A stretch of DNA of 64,000 nt from contig JAAKBF010000020.1 of assembly GCA_012656075.1 (NCBI GenBank), positions 620,001-684,000 of the forward strand, read 5' to 3'. Position 1 is the first letter of the stretch, and each line of letters begins with the position of its first letter. Source of the stretch: Phytophthora hibernalis (Eukaryota > Oomycota > Peronosporomycetes > Peronosporales > Peronosporaceae). Shown here one piece after another: positions 25,101 to 34,700 of the stretch. The position numbers were made by a program, and so were the translations under genes. A model generated the notes under the pieces. The model saw only the letters and a list, made by a program, of their open reading frames with translations. It was not told the DNA's origin and did no database searches.

Positions 25101-28100
25101 CGATGGCGGCGCCACCGTGACGGGCGGCATCACCGCTGTCGACACCGGCGTCACCGTCACCACGGGCGGGGCCAGGATCTACGATACCGGCACGAGCGCC
25201 GATACTCTCGCTGTCAAGAACACGGCACCGACCGGTTCAACCTTCAATCATGCGGTTCTCTCTGTGGACACCATTACAACCACTGCAGTTTCACTCATTG
25301 ATGCCACGGTGGGGGCAACTCGCAGTTCACCGTGACGGCGGGTGGTCGGACAACCATAGCCTCGGGCGGCTTCACGGTCTCCGCGGGCGGAGCGATCATT
25401 ACGGCAGGAGGACTCGCCGTCACAGCGGGCGGAGCTACAATCGGCGGCGGAGCCACCATCACCGGCGGGGCCACAATCGATGGCGGCGCCACCGTGACGG
25501 GCGGCATCACCGCTGTCGACACCGGCGTCACCGTCACCACGGGCGGGGCCAGGATCTACGATACCGGCACGAGCGCCGATACTCTCGCTGTCAAGAACAC
25601 GGCACCGACCGGTTCAACCTTCAATCATGCGGTTCTCTCTGTGGACACCATTACAACCACTGCAGTTTCACTCATTGATGCCACGGTGGGGGCAACTCGC
25701 AGTTCACCGTGACGGCGGGTGGTCGGACAACCATAGCCTCGGGCGGCTTCACGGTCTCCGCGGGCGGAGCGATCATTACGGCAGGAGGACTCGCCGTCAC
25801 AGCGGGCGGAGCTACAATCGGCGGCGGAGCCACCATCACCGGCGGGGCCACAATCGATGGCGGCGCCACCGTGACGGGCGGCATCACCGCTGTCGACACC
25901 GGCGTCACCGTCACCACGGGCGGGGCCAGGATATACGATACCGGCACGAGCGCCGATACTCTCGCTGTCAAGAACACGGCACCGACCGGTTCAACCTTCA
26001 ATCATGCGGTTCTCTCTGTGGACACCATTACAACCACTGCAGTTTCACTCATTGATGCCACGGTGGGGGCAACTCGCAGTTCACCGTGACGGCGGGTGGT
26101 CGGACAACCATAGCCTCGGGCGGCTTCACGGTCTCCGCGGGCGGAGCGATCATTACGGCAGGAGGACTCGCCGTCACAGCGGGCGGAGCTACAATCGGCG
26201 GCGGAGCTACAATCGGCGGCGGAGCTACAATCGGCGGCGGAGCCACCATCACCGGCGGGGCCACAATCGGTGGCGGCGCCACCGTGACGGGCGGCATCAC
26301 CGCTGTCGACACCGGCGTCACCGTCACCACGGGCGGGGCCAGGATATACGATACCGGCACGAGCGCCGATACTCTCGCTGTCAAGAACACGGCACCGACC
26401 GGTTCAACCTTCAATCATGCGGTTCTCTCTGTGGACACCATTACAACCACTGCAGTTTCACTCATTGATGCCACGGTGGGGGCAACTCGCAGTTCACCGT
26501 GACGGCGGGTGGTCGGACAACCATAGCCTCGGGCGGCTTCACGGTCTCCGCGGGCGGAGCGATCATTACGGCAGGAGGACTCGCCGTCACAGCGGGCGGA
26601 GCTACAATCGGCGGCGGAGCTACAATCGGCGGCGGAGCTACAATCGGCGGCGGAGCCACCATCACCGGCGGGGCCACAATCGGTGGCGGCGCCACCGTGA
26701 CGGGCGGCATCACCGCTGTCGACACCGGCGTCACCGTCACCACGGGCGGGGCCAGGATATACGATACCGGCACGAGCGCCGATACTCGCTGTCAAGAACA
26801 CGGCACCGACCGGTTCAACCTTCAATCATGCGGTTCTCTCTGTGGACACCATTACAACCACTGCAGTTTCACTCATTGATGCCACGGTGGGGGCAACTCG
26901 CAGTTCACCGTGACGGCGGGTGGTCGGACAACCATAGCCTCGGGCGGCTTCACGGTCTCCGCGGGCGGAGCGATCATTACGGCAGGAGGACTCGCCGTCA
27001 CAGCGGGCGGAGCTACAATCGGCGGCGGAGCTACAATCGGCGGCGGAGCTACAATCGGCGGCGGAGCCACCATCACCGGCGGGGCCACAATCGGTGGCGG
27101 CGCCACCGTGACGGGCGGCATCACCGCTGTCGACACCGGCGTCACCGTCACCACGGGCGGGGCCAGGATATACGATACCGGCACGGGCGCCGATACTCTC
27201 GCTGTCAAGAACACGGCGCCGACCGGTTCAACCTTCAATCATGCGGTTCTCTCTGTGGACACCATTACAACCACTGCAGTTTCACTCATTGATGCCACGG
27301 TGGGGGCAACTCGCAGTTCACCGTGACGGCGGGTGGTCGGACAACCATAGCCTCGGGCGGCTTCACGGTCTCCGCGGGCGGAGCGATCATTACGGCAGGA
27401 GGACTCGCCGTCACAGCGGGCGGAGCTACAATCGGCGGCGGAGCCACCATCACCGGCGGGGCCACAATCGATGGCGGCGCCACCGTGACGGGCGGCATCA
27501 CCGCTGTCGACACCGGCGTCACCGTCACCACGGGCGGGGCCAGGATATACGATACCGGCACGAGCGCCGATACTCGCTGTCAAGAACACGGCGCCGACCG
27601 GTTCAACCTTCAATCATGCGGTTCTCTCTGTGGACACCATTACAACCACTGCAGTTTCACTCATTGATGCCACGGTGGGGGCAACTCGCAGTTCACCGTG
27701 ACGGCGGGTGGTCGGACAACCATAGCCTCGGGCGGCTTCACGGTCTCCGCGGGCGGAGCGATCATTACGGCAGGAGGACTCGCCGTCACAGCGGGCGGAG
27801 CTACAATCGGCGGCGGAGCTACAATCGGCGGCGGAGCCACCATCACCGGCGGGGCCACAATCGGTGGCGGCGCCACCGTGACGGGCGGCATCACCGCTGT
27901 CGACACCGGCGTCACCGTCACCACGGGCGGGGCCAGGATCTACGATACCGGCACGAGCGCCGATACTCTCGCTGTCAAGAACACGGCACCGACCGGTTCA
28001 ACCTTCAATCATGCGGTTCTCTCTGTGGACACCATTACAACCACTGCAGTTTCACTCATTGATGCCACGGTGGCAGGCACCTCGCAGTTTACCGTGACGG

Positions 28101-28739
28101 CGGGCGGTCTGACCACAATAGCGTCTGGTGGACTCAGTATCAAGGGTGGCGTTACTGTTGTAGACACTGGGCTCACAGTATCGGCGGGCAACGTCGTTAT
28201 TTCTGCCACAACAGCTTCGACAGTTAGTACGGATGGCGCTTTAGTTGTTGCAGGCGGCATTGGAGTCGCAAAAGAGATTCGATGCGCAGGAAAAGTCTAC
28301 GCTTTGAGTCACGAGGTATCGTCTGATCGGCGACTTAAAACTGCAGTGCAGGACTTGGAGGCGGCGCAGGAGACCATCAGACGCCTTCGCCCGGTATGTT
28401 CGAATTCCAGTTGCTCGCTCGTTAAGACTCATACTGACCCCACATTTGTTATCTGCTTCTTTTCACCAGGTGACATTTGAGTGGCGCCGTGACGAGTTTC
28501 CGTCCCGCAACTTCCCCACTGGCGTCTCTCCAGGCTTCCTAGCCGACGACGTGGAGGAAATTCTACCAGGCTTGGTGCACCAGGATGGCGACGGCTGGAA
28601 GTCCATGAACTACGTCGGTCTTGTGCCATATCTCGTTCGCGCCATGCAGGAAGTGCAGGAGCAGCTAGCGGCTTCTGAAGCGCAGATGGCGCGCATGCAG
28701 CAGCAGATCGACGCGCTGCAGGCCGCCGTTGTCGCGTAA
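13154..28739 (+). CDS. Giant secreted EGF/tandem-repeat fibre protein with C-terminal Peptidase_S74 intramolecular chaperone domain
   Basis: The start at 13154 (alternatives 13163, 13172) gives a signal peptide, TMTRMLSTLLLVVSLVTIV...ADA. Exons: 13154-13278, 13344-13497, 13568-13616, 13698-13889, 13945 to ~14378, ~14440-28393, 28470-28739; the fifth intron's edges are uncertain. Four EGF-like modules follow (CSGHGRC, CSNRGVCDYSKGECTCFNGY, CSGHGLCYSS, CSNRGLCDFSTGACIC). A Gly/Thr-rich region with GG-T-I periodicity comes next, then the 210-bp array and the 26-unit array. The C-terminus has SSDRRLKT, LRPVTFEW, GFLADDVEEILPGLV and a terminal coiled coil, the hallmarks of the S74 chaperone of phage tail spikes and MYRF. 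Frame breaks at 14967-14971 (G5), 15486-15490 (G5), ~15512-15523, 16271-16274 (G4) and once per long repeat are cured by single bases. Roughly 4,800-4,900 residues result. A trimeric, self-cleaving cell-surface or secreted fibre is inferred. Confidence 0.85.
15730..17190 (+). repeat. 210-bp in-frame tandem array (seven 70-residue units)
   Basis: Six near-identical 210-bp units are followed by one diverged seventh. The anchor 'gttcgacgtcctccgacatg' occurs at 15871, 16081, 16290, 16500, 16710 and 16920, with a variant at 17130. Each unit encodes 70 residues including TGLTTIVGQGSGGASISDN and MLYRFIDSKVGSTSVFSVDA. The third unit has G4 at 16271-16274 where the others have G5, shifting its length to 209 and breaking the frame there. 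The near identity indicates recent expansion or concerted evolution. Confidence 0.95.
17440..28093 (+). repeat. 26-unit tandem array of 377/395/413-bp repeats
   Basis: Units begin at a conserved 'gacggcgggtggtcg' block: 17740, 18153, 18530, 18907, 19302, 19713, 20108, 20521, 20934, 21347, 21759, 22136, 22549, 22944, 23357, 23770, 24183, 24560, 24955, 25332, 25709, 26086, 26499, 26910, 27323, 27698. A diverged half unit precedes them from ~17440. Spacings are 377, 395 or 413, with variants 375, 411 and 412. The length classes differ by 18 bp, the copy number of a GATIGG hexapeptide module (1, 2 or 3 extra copies). Every unit has 'ggtgggggcaac' with five Gs, where six would keep the frame. Minor variants (gatctac/gatatac, atcgatggc/atcggtggc, ggtcgaac/ggtcggac) recur in patterns implying unequal exchange. 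Confidence 0.97.
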
Positions 28740-29102
28740 ATCGGCATCGTAATTCAGCTTACGTATAGTGTGTGTCTTCACTTGTCCTCAAGTACACGTC
28801 AGCTTGGGGCGCAGCTTCTTCAGCATACTGACAATCAACAACTCGTAGTTCAGCCCAACCAAGGGCAGCGTCTCGTAACGCAAACTCCACTCGGTCACCA
28901 CAATACGTCCACAAGAAACCAGCCTCCCTGCACAAGCACGACGCACCCCCATCTCCCCTTCCGTAGCGCGTCTTGCGTCCACGCAGCGTCCCTGTCGGCG
29001 CGGTGCGAACTCGCCAACTGCGCGCAATGTTCGTTCTTTCCCGCCCCAAAAGCGTACTTAATACGAGCTTGAAGCTGAACCGCGTCACTCTTTTCGTCGA
29101 CA
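28740..29102. other. Intergenic region with a possible small minus-strand ORF
   Basis: These 363 bp separate the fibre gene stop from the next plus-strand start. On the minus strand a frame reads AVQLQARIKYAFGAG, then RWGCVVLVQGGWF. After a possible single-base break it continues VVTEWSLRYETLPLVGLNYE and ends LRPKLTCT at 28788. The composition looks protein-like, but there is no clear start: the frame runs into the antisense of the next gene's hydrophobic N-terminus. No family is recognised. It may be a real convergent or overlapping gene, or chance. Confidence 0.25.
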
Positions 29103-30304
29103 ATGACGAGCAGCTCGGAGCGGTTGTTGGTGTCGCTGGCATTGGGCGCAGCGCTCGCGGTCTGCGGCTGCTACTGCAGCAAGTTGGTGTGTCGACGGCG
29201 GCCCAAGAGTCTGTCAGCAGTTCTCCTTGCGGCTGCTCCGCGTGTGCGTCTGTCGGAGCTGCACACGGCCGGCCGCTGGGTGGCGCTCTGTGGCACGGCG
29301 TTCGACGTGGCTGGGGACGCGTTCTTCGACTCTGTGTGCGCTGGTATCTACAGTTCCTGGGTGGGACACGACGTCACGTTCCTATTGCTGCAACTGGGGC
29401 TTGCACCGGAGGCTGCAGACGACGCGGAGGCGGTGGCCAGCTACTTGGACCGCGAGTGGCCGTTGGACGCGCTACTAGGCGACGACGAGACCGTGAACCG
29501 CCGTCGTGAGCTGCTTCAAGAGTGGTTTGTGCGCTTCTACTCACGCTATGAGGTGGTGGCGCAGCTCAGCGACCGCTACGTCGGTGCGCAGTGGGACGCA
29601 CTGAGAGAGAAGATGCTGCCCCGGATTCTGGCGTCAATTCCGGTGGCAAATGTCCGTTGGGATTCGGAGCCAAGACGGTGACCAAGGTCGTGTCACGCAA
29701 GGCGGAGGATGTCGAGAAGCTGCGGACGATCACGTTCCAAGGACGACGGTATGACGTCGCGGACTCAAGTTTGTTCCATCCCGAAGGCGGCCAGTTCGCG
29801 CTTTTCGTCGGACATGATATCACCTATGCCGTGGCAGTGCAGTCCATGCGGGTGGAAGATCTGGACGTCACGCCCGAACGAGCGTATACTTTCGAGGAGC
29901 AGTTGCTGCTGGAGAAGTACAGGGGCTTCTTCGCACGCGAATTGTCGGTAGTGGAGGTTGAAGAGGAGAGAACCAGTCAAACGGAGGTGGTAAACCTGCA
30001 TCAGCTTATCGAAGAAAGCGACGCTATGACCAAGGAGGAATGCGTATTGCGCATGGAGAAAGCTATTGAAAATGCGACTGCAGAACAAGTGAGCGCAGTG
30101 TGTGCTCGCACGACGATGACTCCGCTACACAAGGCTGTGGAGAAGCACCGATTGGATCTTGTGAAGGTGCTGGTGAAGGCTGGGGCTGATGTCGATGCAC
30201 GCGCGGCACTCTACGATGAAGAAACGCCGTTGGAGATGGCCCATCGCTTCCACTTCGACGACATTGTGGCTCATCTTGGATCCGTCACGGTGAGAAGCAA
30301 CTAA
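29103..30304 (+). CDS. Membrane-anchored double cytochrome-b5-like (MAPR-type) protein with ankyrin tail
   Basis: The start is ATG at 29103. Residues ~8-25 form a hydrophobic anchor (LLVSLALGAALAVCG). Two cytochrome b5-like/steroid-binding-type domains follow. The first has GTAFDVAGDAFF and GIYSSWVGHDVTFLLLQLG; the second has ITFQGRRYDVADSSLFHPEG and FALFVGHDITYAVA. This is the FDV...F...G.Y..F.G.D pattern of MAPR/neudesin domains. The C-terminal 60 residues contain an ankyrin unit (MTPLHKAVEKHRLDLVKVLV) and a partial second one. One frame break at C4 29619-29622 is cured by one C, giving KMLPPDSGVNSGG between the domains. A membrane-associated haem- or sterol-handling role is inferred; axial haem ligands cannot be confirmed by eye. 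Confidence 0.75.
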
Positions 30305-30590
30305 ATATTACTCGACTCATGGTGTGTTTGCAATTTTGAATGTAAAACGCTTGGAAAGGTAGGGATGCAATACGAAGTATCGAGTTGCTGGAGGCTCCAC
30401 AAAACAAGGGAAGTGGATAAAGTCACACAGTGAGTGCAGCGTAATTTAAAAATAAAAATCGAAACAAAAATAAAATTCCGATCACGCATAAATTTCCCTA
30501 TATTTGAAAAAGAGAAACACCTCCTCTCCCCTTCCCCCTCCCCGGCCGTCTCTCAACCTTTCATTTCGAAATCCTCCGAAAAGACGAAGC

Positions 30591-33021
30591 ATGGCGAGTG
30601 TCGCGTCGTCGAGCTCCGGTGCGGAGGCTGAGATCGAGCTTACAGAGGCGACCTCCCCGAGGCCCACGTCCCTGCAACTACTGTGTATGCACCCCCATTG
30701 GAACTGCGCCAATATGCAAGCTGGGAGGACTTCTTTGCAGCTTTCGCCGCGTATCAGGATGCAACGCATCAAGTATTCAAGAAACGGACGTCTACAAGCG
30801 TGGCCACGAGGAATGCTAGAAAGGAGGGGGACGCTGACGGTTAAGACGCATATCCCGGCACCAGTGCAGAGAAATGTGGAGCGGCTACAGACGGGTGGAC
30901 GTCCCTCATCTAGGCAACACCACTAACAATCGGTACGACTTTCATGATCACTATAAACGTGGTGAGTTGCATTGTTAACATCTTCTTCTGCGTGGTTTTG
31001 CTAACCTGGAGGCCGCCTGGGGACATTTAAAAGACGTACTGAAGCCCACCATGATGCTTGATGAATGTGTGGATACACTCATGCTCTTGCAGTCAATCGC
31101 TGAAATGGAGTACGCGAAGAAGATGACGGATGTTGGCTATATGCGTTACAGCTGGAAAAGATGGCCAAGGAAGTTAGCCAACACGCGTACCAGCTCGTTG
31201 AGAAACAATTCTGTGTGGCGAACGACCGCAAGACGCAGTATAATATTCGCGAGTTGCAAGATCACGTATTTGAGCTCACATCCTTGGCTGAGTCGTAACG
31301 GTACACCTGTTTTCATGAAGATGCTGGTGGCTTTAAAGCGCTTTGAGGAAATTATAATTGGTGGTGATGTTCCGTTTAGCTCTGAAACTGCGGTGCGGTC
31401 TGACCGACTGTCAGAGGTGAACCCGCTCTTTTAGTTATCTGCAGCGGTGCCAGCAAGCGACGTGGTCATGAGTCACAACGAGGGTGATGTTCCTCCAACG
31501 CTCGAAGCTATCTCAGGAAAAGATCAAGGGTCTGAACCAGGTCACATTGACGGAGTGCCACCAAGCGAAAGTCACACCGACGGGGTGTCATTCATCGGAA
31601 ATCACAATGGTAGAGTGTCAACAATCGACAGTCACACAGACAGTGTTCCAACAAGTGAGAGCCACAATGACGATGTGCCTCCAATCGAGAGTCACAGCGA
31701 CGAAGTGCCGAGAATTGAAAATCACATTGACGGAGTACCAGCACCTCAAGGACACCCTCTTGAAGAAGCATGCGTAAATGCTTCTGGTTTGACTTTGCCT
31801 GTGAAGCGCCGAAGTCGCGAGGACCCCAACCAGAGCTCCAGCTCCAGCGAGGACGTTTCTTTCTTCGTCTCGAAGAGTACCAAGAGCAGAGGACGCCCCA
31901 AAATACGGAAAGGCCAGAAACAGAAAGAAAAACGACAACGAATGACAGACTCGCGCAAGGAGGCCACGAATCTGGTCCAAGGGACACTTGTATCAGTGCC
32001 CACACTCTCAAACGTATCGCGAGTGCATAAATCTGCTTTCAGTTATGAGTCTGCTCACGAGTTTTTAGCTGGTTTCGCCGTGAAAACACTGGGCCCCAGA
32101 AAACAAGCCATTGCTAAGTTGATTGCCCCTCACGAGTGTGCTCGTGATAGTTAAGTTTGTTTTTACTGAACAATTTGTGGCGAAATGTCTCCGGCTTTTG
32201 GATGAGTATGCAAAATCACTCCCTGAGATCAATCAATCTGTCGGCATTCGAGTACCAAGGGTTGGAGTATTTGGCCAAGATCAGCTATACGTGATGACTC
32301 AATATCATCAAGTGATGCAAACTCTGACCGCGGCATCTGACACCATGGAGTGGGTTCAATCTACTTAAATCGACTATCAGTACCGCCTGGTCTCGATGAA
32401 TACCTAAATATTGGTAAAGATAGCGCTACTGCAGCAATTCGGAGTTTGTTATTGACTATGACCCGAGAATCGCCCATCGGACGGATTCGTTATGATGCTA
32501 TATTACGGTTTCGCGAAGACGAATGGCTCAACGATGATGCCTTAATGCACGGTATGACAATGCTTCACGAAGAATTCGGTCCGATTGGCATCGTTTCCCC
32601 GGCATTTTGTGGGACTGGAGATTTCGAAAGTAAATACAAGATTATCGCAGGTAGCGAGCCGTTTCACAGCCGCAATGGATTCGTGCTACTTCCACTCCAC
32701 CTCGACAAACATCACTGGTGTGGCGTCATGTTCGACCTGAAATCGACACCACAAACGCTCACTGTGTTTGACCCTCAGCAAAAGCGGAAGCACTTCGATG
32801 AATGCGAAACTATCGTCGAAACTTTGTTCGACGAGACCACGAAGTCGATGGTAGCTAAACGAGAGGAACGTTTGAAGCAATCGGATGGCTACAACTTCGG
32901 TCCATTGGTGCTGCTGTTCTTCGAGTGTACCGTGAGAGGCATAGCCTTGCCAACGTCCCCGTCAAAAAGCCTTCTACGATACTTCAGGAAGCGGTATTTG
33001 CTGAAGGCACTGCATGCATAG
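30591..33021 (+). pseudogene. Decayed Mutator-like (MULE) derived gene with Ulp1/C48-type protease tail
   Basis: The pieces lie in order but in shifting frames. First is an N-terminal DNA-binding-like segment (YASWEDFFAAFAAYQDATHQ...FKKRTSTSV) at ~30690-30830. Next is a transposase C-terminal-like helical segment (AAWGHLKDVLKPTMMLDEC; EKMAKEVSQHAYQLVEKQF) at ~31010-31290, with the DDE core absent. A Ser/His-rich linker with a 30-bp minisatellite and an AT-hook-like KSRGRPKIRKG follows (31447-32154). Last is a C48-type peptidase at 32350-33021 with LDKHHWCGVMFDL and VFDPQQ. In the family the catalytic Cys precedes Gly in Q-x-D-x-x-x-C-G; here it reads QSDGYNFGPL, so Cys is replaced by Phe (TTC for TGC). 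Missing core, stops and dead protease make this a relic or a heavily altered domesticate. Confidence 0.65.
31541..31750 (+). repeat. 30-bp coding minisatellite
   Basis: About seven imperfect 30-bp units encode decapeptides such as HTDGVSFIGN, HTDSVPTSES, HNDDVPPIES, HSDEVPRIEN and HIDGVPAPQG. Units diverge but keep the frame, which suggests past coding constraint within the linker of the MULE-derived gene. Confidence 0.85.
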
Positions 33022-33513
33022 GGAAGCTATAGTACCTAAGACTAAATAGTACTTGCGGTGACCATTCAATGTTAAAAAGCTTCTTTACTCGTATCCGTTC
33101 CCAGGAAATAGACAGCATTGCTTCATGTCATGCCGAAGTCGAAGAGATGCTTTGAGTGTTGCTCTGTCCGAGTTAGTTTTTTGAAGTCAAAATCACAAGT
33201 CACATTCGAGCAACACCAAATTGTGTTCGTACGACATTTAGACGAGAAGACGACATTTTCTCAACTCCCCCTTGAGTAAGATGACTAAATTTGATGAAAT
33301 TTATGAAATCTGCGCGCGTAATATATTCCTGGTTTGTGCCTTTTGTGCCTTCTGTGTCTTTATCTCAGAAGAGGTGACTGACACGGTGACTATAATGCGC
33401 TCTTAGGTACGAAGGCACAAACCGGCTGTGTGACCCTAACATCGATCAAAAACAATTGCGCGAAATGATCAAGTAAAATGAAGGAGCAAAACATTAGAGT
33501 CTTGTAGCACATA
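33022..33513. other. AT-richer intergenic region, no gene seen
   Basis: This is the 3' flank of both the MULE-derived relic and the minus-strand methyltransferase gene. It is richer in A/T than its surroundings, with short direct repeats (tttgatgaaatttatgaaat; tttgtgccttttgtgccttc). No reading frame or RNA gene is supported. Confidence 0.5.
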
Positions 33514-34560
33514 TCACTTTTGATTTCTGTCTTCACGACGACCCCGCTCGCACAGCATCCGATGAATGCTAGCGATATACTCCGGGTCAATTCCACAGCA
33601 ACCGCCAACAACTTCAGCCCCCAGCTCCAGCCATTGAGAAACGAATTCCTTGTACTGCTCCACTGCCAAATCCGTGCGCATGGCTTGCGGCTCCCTGAAC
33701 TCGGAAAGAGCCCAATCATCCGGAATGACTGTGAGGCGGTTGCCGTATGCACCCAAACGCACCCCGCGAGCACGTAGGTTTGCAGCAATGTCTTTTTCCT
33801 TGTACAATTCTCCGAGAGCCTTGCAAATGGCTTCCGGCTGCGAGCAATTGAACAGAATGGCCTGCAGTTCTGTCTTAGACATGGTCGCAGTGAAGCGTAG
33901 CAGTTCCTGCACAGCATCGACCACTCCCTCCCCACTGCGTAGTTGTCCGTGGCTATTCAGCGTAAATGAAACCATGACCCCGGCAGGTCTTCCACCGTCT
34001 CCACTCCAAGCCTCTTGCACCCCGAGCAGCGCCATCTTGGCCTCCTGTACCGACGACAACGTCTCGGCCAAGTAGCCGTCCACAAAAGGCTTCAATGCTC
34101 CAGCAATCATCGCATACAGTCTCACTCCTTCGTCATCTTCTGGTATTTTGTCAGCCCTGTAGCTCTCAAGCAGAGGAGGCAGCGAACCGTAAACTTTCGG
34201 CTTCGGGCGTGTCGTGCCGATTGACACCCCCGTCCATTGCTCGCAGGCTTCTCGAGCCACTCGACCGGCCACCGTTGTATATCGAACGATCTCCTCGCCG
34301 CTGAAGCCCACGCCAGGCGTCACCCCGTAGTTGTTGCACGTGATGCAGTCGGCGCCTGCATCCAAAAACGCAGTGTGCACTTCCTGTAGTAAACCGTGGT
34401 GCTTTTCATGCACAAGCGCTGCGGCGGACCAAATGCGGCGGTCATCAGGCAACCCGCGAGCGAATAATTCCTCACCCGTGCCTCCATCCAGCAGCATCAC
34501 GCGTGGTGTCTTCAGCGTAGTCATGGCTCGAAATGCAGTACTTGAGACTCGACGCCACAT
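33514..34560 (-). CDS. Homocysteine S-methyltransferase family protein, copy 1 (possible mitochondrial presequence)
   Basis: The single-exon frame is intact from ATG 34560 (MWRRVSSTAFRAMTTL) to TGA 33514; a longer frame upstream would need a TTG start. The N-terminus is basic and hydroxylated with no acidic residue, like a mitochondrial presequence; a second Met lies at the domain edge. The barrel begins with VMLLDGGTGEELFARGL. The three zinc-ligand cysteines are present: FNCSQPE and VVGGCCGIDPEY. The family transfers a methyl group from S-methylmethionine, SAM or betaine-like donors to homocysteine to form methionine. It sits head-to-tail behind a diverged paralogue 140 bp upstream on the same strand. 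Confidence 0.92.
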   Translation of the reverse strand: MWRRVSSTAFRAMTTLKTPRVMLLDGGTGEELFARGLPDDRRIWSAAALVHEKHHGLLQEVHTAFLDAGADCITCNNYGVTPGVGFSGEEIVRYTTVAGRVAREACEQWTGVSIGTTRPKPKVYGSLPPLLESYRADKIPEDDEGVRLYAMIAGALKPFVDGYLAETLSSVQEAKMALLGVQEAWSGDGGRPAGVMVSFTLNSHGQLRSGEGVVDAVQELLRFTATMSKTELQAILFNCSQPEAICKALGELYKEKDIAANLRARGVRLGAYGNRLTVIPDDWALSEFREPQAMRTDLAVEQYKEFVSQWLELGAEVVGGCCGIDPEYIASIHRMLCERGRREDRNQK

Positions 34561-34700
34561 GCGACTCGACTCAAGATTTGGGATAACCGAAGTCAAAATT
34601 TGGGCTCAGGAAAATTAGTGAAGTTAATCACAGCGATAAGCTATCCCTACGCTGCCTACTTGCTACTTATGCATTGCTACCGCAGTCAACGGCAAACGAC

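Noticed and set aside
17658..28062. Long Arg/His-rich open frames (RRSYNRRRSHHHRR type) and Pro/Val-rich minus-strand frames (APPPIVAPP type) in every long repeat
   Set aside because: They are other-frame shadows of the GC-rich fibre repeat. They lack start context and signal peptide, and one plus frame is favoured by continuity with head and tail.
17740..28093. Programmed ribosomal frameshifting at each G5 run
   Set aside because: It would need 26 successive efficient frameshifts in one protein. Missing bases of the same kind occur in unrelated housekeeping genes, so consensus error is simpler.
15730..28093. CRISPR-like array
   Set aside because: Repeats are long, directly abutting and coding, with no unique spacers, in a eukaryotic gene with introns.
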